The notes under the pieces were generated by a model. That model made no database searches, was not told the DNA's origin, and saw only the letters and a list, made by a program, of their open reading frames with translations. Shown in pieces: positions 23,870 through 34,624 of a DNA stretch of 64,000 nt. The stretch comes from Aphelenchoides besseyi. Its lineage: Eukaryota > Nematoda > Chromadorea > Rhabditida > Aphelenchoididae. The translations under genes were made by a program, and so were the position numbers. The stretch covers positions 11,036,001 to 11,100,000 of the forward strand of contig JAMPIQ010000002.1 of NCBI GenBank assembly GCA_024699855.1. Direction: 5' to 3'. Position 1 is the stretch's first letter, and the number at the start of each line of letters is the position of its first letter.

Positions 23870-25060
23870 ATCCGCATTTTGCAAGTGCATTTCGTATTAC
23901 AGTTCGGTTACATTTTGCATTACGCAAGTCAACGCGGTTCGTCAAACGGAAAATGGCATCGTCGTGTGCTCCGCGTTGGGATCATGGTCGGACGGACGCA
24001 ACTTGCAAATATTTGCGTTTGATTCTTCAACACGCGAAAGGAGCCAAAAGTTTCAAAGATCTACTAACAGTCAATGGAACTTTTGCCAGAAATTTGGAGA
24101 AGCGTGTTTGGTTTTGGATCTGATTGACGAAGAGTACAATGGCGCTCAATTAAATAGGGACGATCGCTTTTAATGACACTTCTTCAATTTTTCATTTTTT
24201 GTTGCTTATAATGGGTCGTTCTACTCACGTTACTCCTGCTCAACGCCAGCGCATCGTTGATTTGCACCAAAATGGCTATTCGTATCAAAAAATTGCGGAA
24301 AAAGTGGGTCTGTCTAAGAATGCCTGTTTCCAAGCCGCTAAACATGTCCAAAACACTGGTTCCGTTTAGAACGAGGTCCGCACACGTCAACGCAAGACTA
24401 CTGCACGTGATGATCTCAGAGTACACCGTTTGTCCGAAGAAAATTGTCACAAAACAGCCGTTGATATTCATGACGAACTTCAAGATTGTCTTTCGGAGCC
24501 AATTTCCGTCAGTACAGTGAAACGCCGGCTCAACGAATTGACACACTTCTTCAACGTCGGAACAAGTCGATCAAAGACTTCTCATCAAGGGACGCTGTTG
24601 AAGATATTGACGATACAATCGATCATGACCAGGAACTTAAAGCCGCAAAAGAGTTGTACAGAACATTGAACGCTGAACAGCAAATAATTGTTGAGAAAGT
24701 TCTCGACGCTCTTCTGAATCCTCAAATTGACGGAAAGTCTAAATGCTCCTATGTAGATGGTCTAGGTGGAACCGGCAAGACTTACGTTTACAAGACTTTG
24801 TGTCATTTCATCAACAGCAATAAAAAGAAGTTCTTAACATGCGCATTCACCCATTCACCGGAATTCTTGCTTTGTTGTTACCGGACGGACGAACATGTCG
24901 CAAGACGTTTGATCTCGGAGTTCCGCTCGAGATCACGATTCCAATTCGAACTTGACAGCAACAATTCGTGCCGGTAAGATGCTGATGCAATCATTTGGGA
25001 CGAAGCACCAATGGCTTCACGATACGCATTAGTAGTGTACTATTCAGACATATTGGAATG
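23870..25060 (+). mobile_element. Degenerate Helitron (Rep/helicase remnants)
   Basis: Rolling-circle DNA transposon relic. Around 23980-24123 one frame reads KYLRLILQHAKGAKSFKDLL followed by TVNG, the conserved segment upstream of the Helitron helicase. The continuation KFGEACLVLDLIDEE is in another frame, so at least one frameshift is present. The Pif1-like helicase resumes near 24570 (LLQRRNKSIKDF), with LNAEQQIIVEKVLDAL, Walker A YVDGLGGTGKTYVYKTL, a shifted frame with GILALLLPDGRT and FDLGVPLEITIPIRT, then Walker B AIIWDEAPMASRYAL near 24985-25030. Sequence past motif II is lost. Several stops and frameshifts make it non-functional. No Helitron 3' hairpin/CTRR end was found. Confidence 0.8.
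24211..24545 (+). pseudogene. N-terminal fragment of a Tc1/mariner-type transposase inside the Helitron
   Basis: Starting at an ATG, this reads MGRSTHVTPAQRQRIVDLHQ, GYSYQKIAEKVGLSKNACF, then after one internal stop (near 24367) KTTARDDLRVHRLSEENCHK and VDIHDELQDCLSEPISVSTV plus KRRLNEL. These are the paired HTH domains and linker that bind the terminal repeats of Tc1-like elements. The DDE catalytic domain is absent: the sequence passes directly into Helitron helicase near 24550. It looks like a truncated copy inserted into, or recombined with, the Helitron. Confidence 0.8.
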
Positions 25061-25225
25061 TTCAAGCGGATTCTGGGCATACAGAATTTGGATATACACT
25101 TTTTTCTGTTTCATACAGAAATCTGGGTATTCGATTTTATGGGAATTCATCTTTTGTTTTATTCATATTTGATAAAACAATAAACTAATTGCTTATACAT
25201 ATTGCAAATAGACTCGTTAATTACG

Positions 25226-25631
25226 ATGCCAAAGAATAAACTCAAATTACTTAAACTTATTGCGAACGCACTCATTAACTTTGATTTTATCGGTTACACA
25301 TGCATGATGGAACATTTGAAGTTATTGCTGGTTAAGTCGAAAGTTGGTATGTTAAAATCGATCAAGAACCTAAAAACTTTTTGTTCCAGAGATCACCGGT
25401 GTATTCTTCAAAATTTTGTCTCGTCGTATTGCTGTCGTTAGAGGATCTTTTGAGATACGTAGTTTCATCAAGAATCAATCCGACGTCTTATTGCCGATGC
25501 TCATACAACAAGCAGATTACAATTGGAGTAGTTTTGCCAAAAACGATCCGATCTTGGTGAAAGGCTTGTTAACTGAGCATGGTAAGCGTTATGAAGACGT
25601 CAATGTAGAAGAAACAAAGAAGAATCGTTAA
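25226..25631 (+). CDS. Small two-exon protein of unknown function
   Basis: Exon 25226-25346 is joined across a 43 bp intron (GTATGT...TTCCAG) to exon 25390-25631, giving about 120 residues. The start MPKNKLKLLKLIANAL is Lys/Leu-rich; the middle (ITGVFFKILSRRIAVVRGSF) and tail (LLTEHGKRYEDVNVEETKKN) are charged. A canonical AATAAA follows at 25658-25663. The frame is kept across a clean intron and it has its own poly(A) signal, so it is likely a real gene. Chance assembly near transposon debris cannot be excluded. No family recognised. Confidence 0.5.
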
Positions 25632-25784
25632 GTTAATTGTAATTTAGTATGTGCCCAAATAAACTTTGTGTTTATCATTGTGTATTAGCAGTTCCAAGGA
25701 TGTGATGTCTTCAGTGAAGATCCCTGTTCGGTGGTAACCGACTATTTGCTTGTAGTTTATTAAAACAACAAAAAACATGAGTAG

Positions 25785-26161
25785 TATGTGGTGCCAGAAG
25801 AGTCACAAAATCAATAAAAATCCCATAAATCATTCTGCGCTTAAACCAGTCACTTTTTGCTTATATCCATCAAAAATCGTCAGGTAGAGCCCTATACAAG
25901 GATTTTTTGTACAAGAAATACAGTAACCGTACAAAACATCATAATAAGGTACAGGAATACAGTAACCGTACAAAAGTAACTTCCCGATCTCGCGGAGAAA
26001 TCATTTATTATCACTCTCGGGGAGGAACCACCTGTCAAAAACGACTTCACGACCGAGTGCCACACCGACAAGACCGCAAACCGTGAAAATTCATTATCGA
26101 AATCGACCTTTTTTTGTTCAAATGTTCATTCTTGCAATCAACAATCATTTACGACTGAATG
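25785..26161 (+). repeat. Long inverted repeat, left copy (377 bp)
   Basis: Matches 29818-30194 in reverse complement over the full length, with about 7 substitutions and no indels. Position p in this copy pairs with 55979 minus p in the other. The near identity implies a recent origin or ongoing gene conversion. Confidence 0.9.
25917..25975 (+). repeat. Direct 20-bp repeat pair inside the inverted repeat
   Basis: AATACAGTAACCGTACAAAA occurs at 25917-25936 and again at 25956-25975. The mirrored pair lies at 30004-30062 in the right-hand copy, one member with a single A-to-G change. Paired direct repeats inside long terminal repeats are often transposase-binding sites; that role here is inference. 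Confidence 0.8.
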
Positions 26162-27023
26162 TCAGCCATTTTCACTCACTCTTTTTTCCTTCATTTGCTC
26201 TTGAATCCCGTTCAGTAGATCAAAACATTGGTTTTCGTTTAGTATTACGTTTTCAATTGGGGCTGAAAGGGAGTTGAACTTGATGATTGTAGTGTATTCG
26301 AAGGTTGTTCTTAGCGAGCATTTAGGCAATCCTCCTGTAGTGAAATCGATGTTGTTCTTCATCCGCGACTGTTTTCAAGAATTCTCAATCGTTGAATGTC
26401 ACAGCATCTAACCACTTGTCTTCAATCTCTAATCATTCAAAAAACCATCACACCACTCCAAGATTCTGCATTCAATAGTTCAAACAGAAGCTACCCCAGT
26501 TTTGCCATCGTATATTCTGGAATGCGATCACTGCGAGTTTATAAGCAATGTCCAACGATGGTCATTCGTGTTGTTTGGGCGCAAAGAGAAATGCAAATGG
26601 CGTGCCAACCAGCTTCGCGCAGTAAAAGACGGAGCTACCTCGTTTCGTGATCGGCGCCATCGTCGTTCAGATGGTCAGTTGCCGTTTTTCTTCATGACCA
26701 AGCAACCGGTTGCCATCTTTTTCTCCGCTTTGTTCTAATTTCCGTCGTTTTGATTTCGTTTGCCCAACGATTTCTCCTGCTTGCTTAATCTGAAGTCTAC
26801 AGTCACCTATCCAGTGGTCATCCGATGATGCTCTAATCTTGATTGCCTCATGTCGCTTTTCTCCGCGTTGGTCAAGAATTGCGTTCACTGTTGTTGTGTT
26901 GTTGCAGCCTGTTGTTATGCTTTCTTCCCATTTCCTACGTATTTCAATTTGTTGTTTGAGTTTGTTAAGTCAAGTTTGAGCTTGTGAATAAATCTACGAC
27001 TGTCGTTGTCATTATTCCTTTTG
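26162..27023. other. Interior of the repeat-bounded segment, left part; no firm gene
   Basis: A plus-strand frame at about 26480-26736 reads VLPSYILECDHCEFIS and continues Arg-rich, with one CxxC pair, but has no recognisable family or clear splice sites. An opposed minus frame at 26667-26888 is Lys/Glu-rich. Neither can be called. Confidence 0.3.
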
Positions 27024-27903
27024 TTAACAGAGATCGAAGAAAATTTGGAGACTTCGATTTGAATAAATCTTAGGAATCTTGTAAGAGAGTGTTATCCACT
27101 TATTGGCTTGGAGTTTCGTGATCTTGTCTAGCGAACTGAACGCCGCCGTTCCACTTTCCCACGACAACGAGTAGGTGGCCAAAATGATTCCAATCGCATT
27201 GAAGATCGACGCGACGCTCGGAACAAACTAAAAGCCAAAAAGAAAAGCAATTTCAAAGACTTCGAACCTACAAACCTGAAAACCGAATGTACGACCATAG
27301 AAACAAGAAGCATCCAAGCTCTCGATTCCCTTCAGCATCCCACGATACGACGAGTAGTCGCAGTGAAGCGACGGGAACAACAAGTTCTCGTCCAACGTTT
27401 CGGTCCAAAGCACGACCGAAATCCACTTCCCGGTGTGTGTTCGTCGTAATCGCATTTTCGTGCAGCCTCTTGCATCTTCAGCATCAAGTCTGAAATCAGC
27501 GATCTTTCGAATGGACGATGTCAACAGTTGTTACCGTTGATCATTTCACTTGTTGCGTCGATTTCGCTGCAACATTCGGCGATTCGCTGATAGCACATGG
27601 ATTTGGTTCGATTCGCGTGGAAGTAGACGTGATTCTCGTCGGCCAGCGAAACCTCATGAAGTCATTTCGAACACGAGGAAATCAGATTACCAGTTTGAGA
27701 AAACGGAAAACTCCATCACGCTCCACGAGAATTCGCGGTTCGACTTCAACTTTGCGCGAACGACCGTTGGAATGTCGTTGCGATGAGTTTCCGTTTGCAT
27801 CGAGTCGGCTGGAACACACAAACGTATGATAAACCATCGGATGTTCATGACGCACCATTTCATTTCGTTTCAACGGCTTCGAATATCGAACAACAATCAG
27901 CAA
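27024..27903 (-). CDS. Spliced Cys-rich protein with a C-terminal membrane helix, unrecognised
   Basis: Minus-strand exons can be chained. The first (about 27710-27903) includes SSQRHSNGRSRKVEVEPRIL. The next reads VSLADENHVYFHANRTKSMC and QRIAECCSEIDAT, then after a GTGAAA...TTTCAG intron DLMLKMQEAARKCDYDEHTP. A later segment LDASCFYGRTFGFQ is followed by a 48 bp intron (GTTTGT...TTTTAG) and then FVPSVASIFNAIGIILATYS, a membrane helix, with the stop at 27024. The join between the third and fourth segments is not in frame as read, so an intron or a lesion is missing there. The Cys-rich loop plus a following helix recalls auxiliary channel subunits (BK-beta/TipE type), but that is only a resemblance. 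It lies inside the repeat-bounded segment. Confidence 0.4.
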
Positions 27904-28050
27904 GCATCTTTGTTTATTGTTTTAAAAACATAATAAAAAGTTCGCGTTGCTAAAACAATCACCAAGGAAAATGAGATAAACAGCGAGGGCGCTCAAAAGC
28001 TGCACTGAATGCCACGTTGTTGTTGCTATTTCGCTCATCTTCGTTGGTGA

Positions 28051-28602
28051 TTATGTCTTGTCGATCATTTGAAGTAGTTCTTCGGAAATGCCTTTTCGCA
28101 CGTCTTCCACGAAACATGAAATTTCATTACGAACTTTACTGTAAAAACTAACCTTCAGGAAGAGGCGCTTTAGGATGGCCCAGAGCCGCAAAAACTGCGT
28201 GCATTCCTTTGACACCGAAATTGTGAGTGACCTGAAAATAGAAGATAAGCCATCATATCGAGCGTAACATACCAAATTGAGTTGACGAAGTTGTTGTTGT
28301 ACGTCTGGCGCTAATGGCTTCCGATTCACGAAATCCGCTCGATCCCCATAACCCATTTCGAGCAAAGATCGGTCGCGTTCGAGCACCTCAGCGTCACTAG
28401 CAAACACAAACTCACGAAGATGATCGTAAGCGTCCTCTAACCGATCTTCTTTTCTGTATTGTGCCACTTTGTCCAACAACTGGACAAACCCAGCGTGTCC
28501 CGGAGATTCATCGAAAACAGACCTTTTCACTTCTTTGGCGAATGAGGAATACGATGGAATTGTTCTCACACTATTTAAGCGCCTTGTAAACAATGCCGAC
28601 AA
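28051..28602 (-). CDS. Unrecognised three-exon protein with a mitochondrial-type N-terminus
   Basis: Exon 1 (about 28273-28602) opens MSALFTRRLNSVRTIPSYSS, rich in Arg/Ser and without acidic residues, like a mitochondrial presequence. It continues with helical, charged sequence (DKVAQYRKEDRLEDAYDHLR, MGYGDRADFVNRKPLAPDVQ, QQLRQLNLV). A 41 bp intron (GTATGT...TTTCAG) joins THNFGVKGMHAVFAALGHPK and APLPE. A third exon encodes DVRKGISEELLQMIDKT-stop through an intron of about 50 bp. Total about 150 residues. Clean splicing and composition suggest a real gene, yet it lies between the 377 bp inverted repeats. I do not recognise the family. Confidence 0.55.
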   Translation of the reverse strand: MSALFTRRLNSVRTIPSYSSFAKEVKRSVFDESPGHAGFVQLLDKVAQYRKEDRLEDAYDHLREFVFASDAEVLERDRSLLEMGYGDRADFVNRKPLAPDVQQQLRQLNLVCYARYDGLSSIFRSLTISVSKECTQFLRLWAILKRLFLKVSFYSKVRNEISCFVEDVRKGISEELLQMIDKT

Positions 28603-29817
28603 ACACGCGAAGAAAACGAACTAACACTCGATCGATGGTTCTTTCCGCGGTTCAAAATCCTCGGTCGACACTTTGAAAGTCGACGACTGCCTCACAAAAC
28701 TGAGTTGAGCCGAATGCCGGCAAGATTGAGCGAAAAAAACGCCGCCAATCACTAGACACACCAAGAGGTGTGAAAAAGTTGCACAAAAGTGGCCGCTGCC
28801 TTTACTGCGTCTAATACAATGCAAAATCGGTGGTTTCCATTCGCCATTCGATAAACGTCTTGCGAATGATCCTAATAGATCAGCTCGTTACTTTGATTTA
28901 ACAGCACCAACATGGTCGTTGCACGGGATTTATTAGGGTGCTTTACAACAGACGATGAACGGAACTGGATTGAAAGGGACTTTGAAGTGGGAGCTCGGGA
29001 ATTCTGTAGGAGTCTTTTCGGTGGTGCTTTTTATAGTGGACCAGTTCGGTCTTCACCTGGCAAGCAATGTGAACGAGTGGTCAGAATCGAGGCTTTTTGA
29101 TGAGGATCCAATTTCGCTGTTCGAGTTCGCCTGTATAGGTTGATCTTTCGAAGCAATACTTCACGTTACCGGCAGTCCTGCAATTGGGACTATTGTAACG
29201 GAAATGAAGATAGAAGATGTGACAACTTACAATCGAGTTTCGTTAGTCGGCGCGCTGGTGTATTCAGCAAGTTAGTTAGTCAAATAATCGAAGCAACCCT
29301 TCTCATGATTTTCGCTAGAGGCCAACACAATCCAAATTGAGTAATAATGTTCATGACATTAACAAATTTTCAGGTCCTTCGAATTCATTTCTTGAATATC
29401 AAGGTTGTGTTATGCGATTCTATTGGTGAGAGTTTGATCACTACTCCTAGGGTTGAATTTTGGTCCCAAATAAAACATTATGCTGACTATCGACAAGCGT
29501 AGTGATTTTGAGATTTTCACTGTTTGGCGAGGAGATTAGAGACTTTCAGTTACTCAATTGCTTTTGTCGTAAATAAACCTTTGAAATCATTTTCTTTTGT
29601 ACTTTCAATCTTTGACTTAGAGTCACGAAGACAACCGGCAAATTTCATGTCTTCACTTTCGGTTTGCAGACTGTTGAACACATTGGTAGAATCTCGTAGG
29701 TATCAACTATATCAACATACGACAACTCTTTATCGAACTATCACAAATTAGCATGATCGGAAATCACTTAATCTTGTGATCACAATTTTGATTATAGCTT
29801 TTAATATCGTTACATTT
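28603..29817. other. Interior of the repeat-bounded segment, right part
   Basis: A minus-strand frame at 28621-28824 has a hydrophobic stretch (SHLLVCLVIGGVFFAQSC) that could be a signal or membrane exon for one of the minus-strand genes to its left. Plus-strand frames at 28912-29143 and 29140-29340 show no motif. Nothing else is recognised. Confidence 0.3.
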
Positions 29818-30194
29818 CATTCAGTTGTAAATGATTGTTGATTGCAAGAATGAACATTTGAACAAAAAAAGGTCGATTTCGATAATGAATTTTCACGGTT
29901 TGCGGTCTTGTCGGTGTGGCACTCGGTCGTGAAGTCGTTTTTGACAGGTGGTTCCTCCCCGAGAGTGATAATAAATGACTTCTCCGCGAGATCGGGAAGT
30001 TACTTTTGTACGGCTACTGTATTCCTGTACCTTATTATGATGTTTTGTACGGTTACTGTATTTCTTGTACAAAAAATCCTTGTATAGGGCTCTACCTGAC
30101 GATTTTTGATGGATATAAGCAAAAAGGAACAGGTTTAAGCGCAGAATGATTTATGGAATTTTTATTGATTTTGTGACTCTTCTGGCACCACATA
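29818..30194 (-). repeat. Long inverted repeat, right copy (377 bp)
   Basis: Reverse complement of 25785-26161 (about 98% identical, no gaps). Its outer edge is 14 bp from the stop codon of the DEX-1-like gene. Confidence 0.9.
30161..30166 (-). promoter_or_regulatory. Poly(A) signal AATAAA for the DEX-1-like gene, inside the inverted repeat
   Basis: On the minus strand AATAAA lies about 43 nt after the stop codon of the DEX-1-like gene, within the right-hand repeat. It is the first canonical signal after that stop, so transcripts probably end in repeat sequence. Actual cleavage there is inferred. Confidence 0.5.
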
Positions 30195-30208
30195 TTACTA
30201 AGATGAGG

Positions 30209-33200
30209 TCAGTTCATTGTTGATTGCGAGAAGTAGTTACTCCGTGTACTCGTGTAGTTCCTCGGTGTCCAACCCATCATCTGTGGACTGTATTTGTTAG
30301 CTCTACTGCGCCTATAAATGAAATAACAATTTGAAATTTACAGCTTGATAAAGAAAGTTACCTTCTTCGACGACAACATATCACTATGATTATGATCATC
30401 AACACGAACCAAATGCCAATAAAAACACTGGGAAGGATCAGATAAAAGAGCACTGAAAAGAAGAACACAGTTGTTAGTTATTCACGAAGTATACTTACTT
30501 CGTTCATTAGAATCTTCGTAGCCGGGTGTTGTTTGTGAATCTACGCCCGAAAATTCTATTGCATCTTCTTCACTTTCAATGATTGTTTTTGTAGATATCG
30601 TCGGTTTTGTTGGTCCCATTGTTATTCGCGTTTGACTAGATTGAATTTTGGGGGAAATTGTGAAAGTTGGTGCCGATTCAGCATTTTCAGAACTGCGCCA
30701 TGGATTCATAAGAAACGGCTGTTCATCTGAGGCTTCTGAACTCTTTCCATTTGAAATGATCACTCGTTGACGCGGGTTCGTTATCGTATTCGATCTTATG
30801 GTAGTTGCTTCCGCATTTGTGTTGACATCTGGATAACAAACTCGTCGACCGTCTCCATGAAAATTTTCCATACAAACACATTCCGGGTACTCCGCGTTCG
30901 TTTCGTCACAATAAGCGTTCTTTGTACACTCACGTCCAAATCTCCGATAACAACCATTTACAACTTAAACAATAAAAGTAATAATGCACACTTTCATTTG
31001 CATTACTTACCATTACAAGTGAAACCGTCGCCATAAAAACGTTCTCTGCATCGACAATCATACGATCCAACGGTATTCAAACACGTCGCATTTGGATGAC
31101 AGCGATTTAAAGTCGGAGATAAACATTCGTTCAAGTCTGAAAAGTGATCTAATCAATTTTCAGTTTTTCAACAAACTTACCTTCCATACAACTATGTCCT
31201 GTGTAGCCACGAGAGCACTGACCATTAGAACAAAATCCACTAACAAAGTCGCAAGGCATATTGTTGGCACAATGACACGTGTTAGCACAATCAAAACCCC
31301 AAGTTCCGGGCGTGCAATCTAAACTGAATTCACAAACTTCTGCTCGTCGATTTGCCGACCTTTTTGACATAGTGGTGGTCCAATTTTACCGCTTGGACAA
31401 AGTCCAATGTTTCCGTCTTTGTCGATTTGGAACATCCATTTTCCTGGCTGTCCGATGTTCGATTGCGAAATCAAATATGAACTCGGAACTTCAGTAAATC
31501 CATTTGGATGCGTTATGCCCACAAAGCTCGGATGTTCGTCTTCGAGATGTTCGTACAGAAAAAGAACAAAAGTAAAATCTGCTGAATGAGCAATCACGCA
31601 TTGAAACGTGTTCATCTAAAAGCGTAAACTTTGAAACACGACTACTCGGATTTCATACTCGAGAACTATGCAATGCTGTGACTTTATCGTAGGTAACAAT
31701 GAGCAGCGACAATGCTTGAAACTTTTTCAAATTGAATTTACTTTGTACAATAAGCGAAGTGCGTGTAAGAAGTCCATAATTAGAGGCATCTAGTTCTGCA
31801 AAAAGTGTTAGCAACAAAAGAGTATGGAGAACTTACCAGTCACTTGTCGAACACTGACCACACCACCCGATTGCATATTGTTGGTTAAAAGAAAGGGGAA
31901 AATGGCTGTGGAACGTATTTCGCGTGGATGCGAGCTCATTTCACTGAACGCACGATCGAAACTGATCACGCCGTTAGCAGAAACCTTAAAACAAAAGATT
32001 ATAAGTGCTATCTTCGTGTCTATCGATACGTAAGCTGTTTCATAGCTGTGACCAAATAAGTTAATTGGCATTTCCAAACGAAACGGAATCACCGCATTTT
32101 GAACCGACGGTAAAGTTGTTGCATTATGACCAGTAGGGAAAAGTATTGTTTCTGAATATGAATGCAAGTTAGTCGGGATTGTAAAGTTAATTCTAACCTT
32201 TGCATTCAACTCCATTTCCGACATATCCGTCAACGCATTGGCAGCGAAAAGTTCCGTCTAAATTGGTGCAAATCGCCGACATGTCGCATGGACTAAGCAA
32301 ACATTCGTTTACATCGACACATTGACTCGAATTGTGTGCACGTTCGTAACCCTCGAAGCACTCGCACTCGAATGATCCAGCTGTATTGCGACATTTGGCC
32401 TTGTTTCCACAATGAAACTCAGGGATATCGCATTCGTTAATATCTGAATCATTGAAATCAAGTGTAAATAAAACGATCAACGTTTACCAATACATCCTTC
32501 TTGACTATCCGGACGACCAGCAAACCCTCGCGCGCATTGGCATTCAAAACCACCGGGCTTGTTCACACAAACTGAAGTGTTACCACCCGCACAAACGACT
32601 ATTCCTTCACTACATTCGTCTACATCTACGCATCCTGTAGGTGTTGCAACAAATCCGGACGAACATTGACATTGGTAAGAACCGGGTGAGTTGTAACATT
32701 CTGCATTGCTACCGCAAATACCTTCCATTGAGCACTCGTTCAGATCAGTGCAAACCTAAAACTCGTACATGTGAACGATTATACGCGTTCCAAACGTACA
32801 AGTCCATTGCCGGTCCAACCAGAATTGCAAATACATTCGGAATTAACACACTTTGCATTTGGATCACATTTTGGACATGGCGGTTGAACAGAAACACGAC
32901 GAGAATGAAGTAATGGCTATAAAGTTAAAGATATTAAAACTAGTAAGAAATCATCACAACTCTAATCGTCAATGGCTCAAGTGTTTGCATTGGTATAGGA
33001 AGTGGTGTGCTTTGTGTTGTTGGTTCGACAAAACGAGCACTTGGTCGTTCATTTATTGATTGTTCTTTGCGTGATGGTTTTGGTTTTGGCATAATTTGTG
33101 GAACCAATGGCATAACATGTACGGGAATTTGTTCCGAAGATAAGGCCGATAATGAACCTACAAATCGTAATGTGACGACTTCGATTTCATTGCACTTACC

Positions 33201-34624
33201 TTTGCATGTATTCGTACGATTGTCATATTCGAAGCATAAGCACAAGTACGCACCGGGCGTATTTACGCAATCTGGCTGTTCAGCCGGACATAAGTTCGTC
33301 TCGCTTTCACATTCATTAACATCTAAGAACTCAAAAGATATTAGCAATATTATCGTATGAGTAACCTTGATCACAAATTGGCGAACCTTCCCAGCCCGGA
33401 CTGCATTGAGAACTTGGACATGCACCCGTTTCGACATCACACGCAACTCCGTCGACGCAATGACAAGATCGCGAACAGTCAAGATACCATTGAGTTGGAG
33501 AGCCTGAAGAAGACTAGTAAGAAAATGTAAAATTTGAATGATTTCACATGGATCCACACATTCGATTCCTTGAAACCCGGCACCGCACAAATAGATTTGC
33601 TCTTCATCAATGCGAAACAGCCATTCGCCCGGAATACCAATATTGCTCTTCTCCATCAGTTGCATAGCGTCAGAAGTACCGGAACCGGGAAGTGAGAATT
33701 GAATCGAATTTCCCGGAGCTCCACTGAAACCGGCCTGAAAACCTAACACGATTACCTTCAACATTATTCTGATTTTACCGCCGCATTGTTGTTTGTTCGA
33801 AGTCGACTGTAAACGATGTGAGCGAAACAATTACGTTCGCCAAGAATAAGAGCAATTTGAAATGTGTTCCCATCGGAATTCTGCAAATCTTAAGTTCATT
33901 AGCGATTTAATCTCACGTCTACTTTTGGATTGTTCACAGCATTCGTTCCTTCCCATGTAACAATCAAAACCGATTTCGGTTTGAATGCACTTCCGTATCG
34001 ATACTGAATGTTCACTTCGCTTTGAACCAGATTGATAATCGACGAGTCTAAAGCGTACTGAGTCGTTTGTTTTCAAGAATTTGTATCAAACCGGTAGTTT
34101 CACGATAAAACACCCGACCACCGCTACTTGGCATCCAATAAACGGCAATTAACGGCATTTGATTTTGAGGTGGAGCGGGAAGAAAAGAAGCACTCGGTGA
34201 TACGGCAATTACACCATCACGATGAATCTAGAAGTCCTGTTTTTGGATTGAAAAAAATAAACTCACAAAGATTGTTTGATAAGATTCGCCAAAGAACTTT
34301 AGTGGCGAGTGCAAATCGATCGGTTGAGGATCCATGTGAGCCAACTGATCGCCCTTGGCTAATCCATATGGATACAGTCGGGCACTGAATATGTAAGGTA
34401 CGGTGATATTCAAATCAATATGTGGACCATGACGAGCGTCGAATTGTCGTCGAGTTCTTGCTCTTTCTAAATGCAATTGTCGCCGAAATGATTATGTAGT
34501 TCATACCGTTTGCGTGTAGTGTTCTATTGTGTTCATTCACGGCTACTGTTTCTAGCACACATAAGAAGAAAAAAGCATCAATCGAAACGGCTTTCCATTT
34601 TCCTCTGAGGATCCATTTGATCAT
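30209..34624 (-). CDS. dex-1: DEX-1-like transmembrane protein with two NIDO domains and EGF repeats
   Basis: Type I membrane/apical matrix protein; C. elegans DEX-1 helps anchor sensory dendrites and shapes epithelia. The start ATG at 34624 gives [20 protein letters not shown] and a signal peptide. NIDO domain 1 (about 33.55-34.5 kb) includes [22 protein letters not shown]-type beta strands, [15 protein letters not shown] and [23 protein letters not shown]-like modules follow: [99 protein letters not shown] domain 2 (about 31.35-32.2 kb) includes [13 protein letters not shown] and [15 protein letters not shown]. Further Cys-rich modules ([37 protein letters not shown]) precede a Ser/Thr-rich stalk, one membrane helix ([19 protein letters not shown]) and a short basic tail ending at 30209. 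More than 12 short-intron exons. Apparently complete. The gene name is inferred from architecture. Confidence 0.85.

Larger units (their letters stand above)
25785..30194. mobile_element. Segment bounded by 377 bp inverted repeats, candidate gene-capturing TIR element
   Basis: The outer 377 bp at 25785-26161 and 29818-30194 are reverse complements with no gaps and 7 mismatches counted by eye (about 98%). Homology ends abruptly at both the outer edges (TATGTGGTGCC) and the inner edges (CTGAATG). Outside the TGTGG/CCACA ends both sides have TA, which fits a 2-bp TA target duplication, as in Tc1/mariner-type elements, but two bases are weak evidence. The 3.66 kb interior shows no transposase motif; it carries spliced coding sequence on the minus strand (27.0-28.6 kb). 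Alternative: two opposed insertions of a 377 bp repeat flanking host genes. Against that, a single unit has no terminal inverted repeats of its own. Confidence 0.55.
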
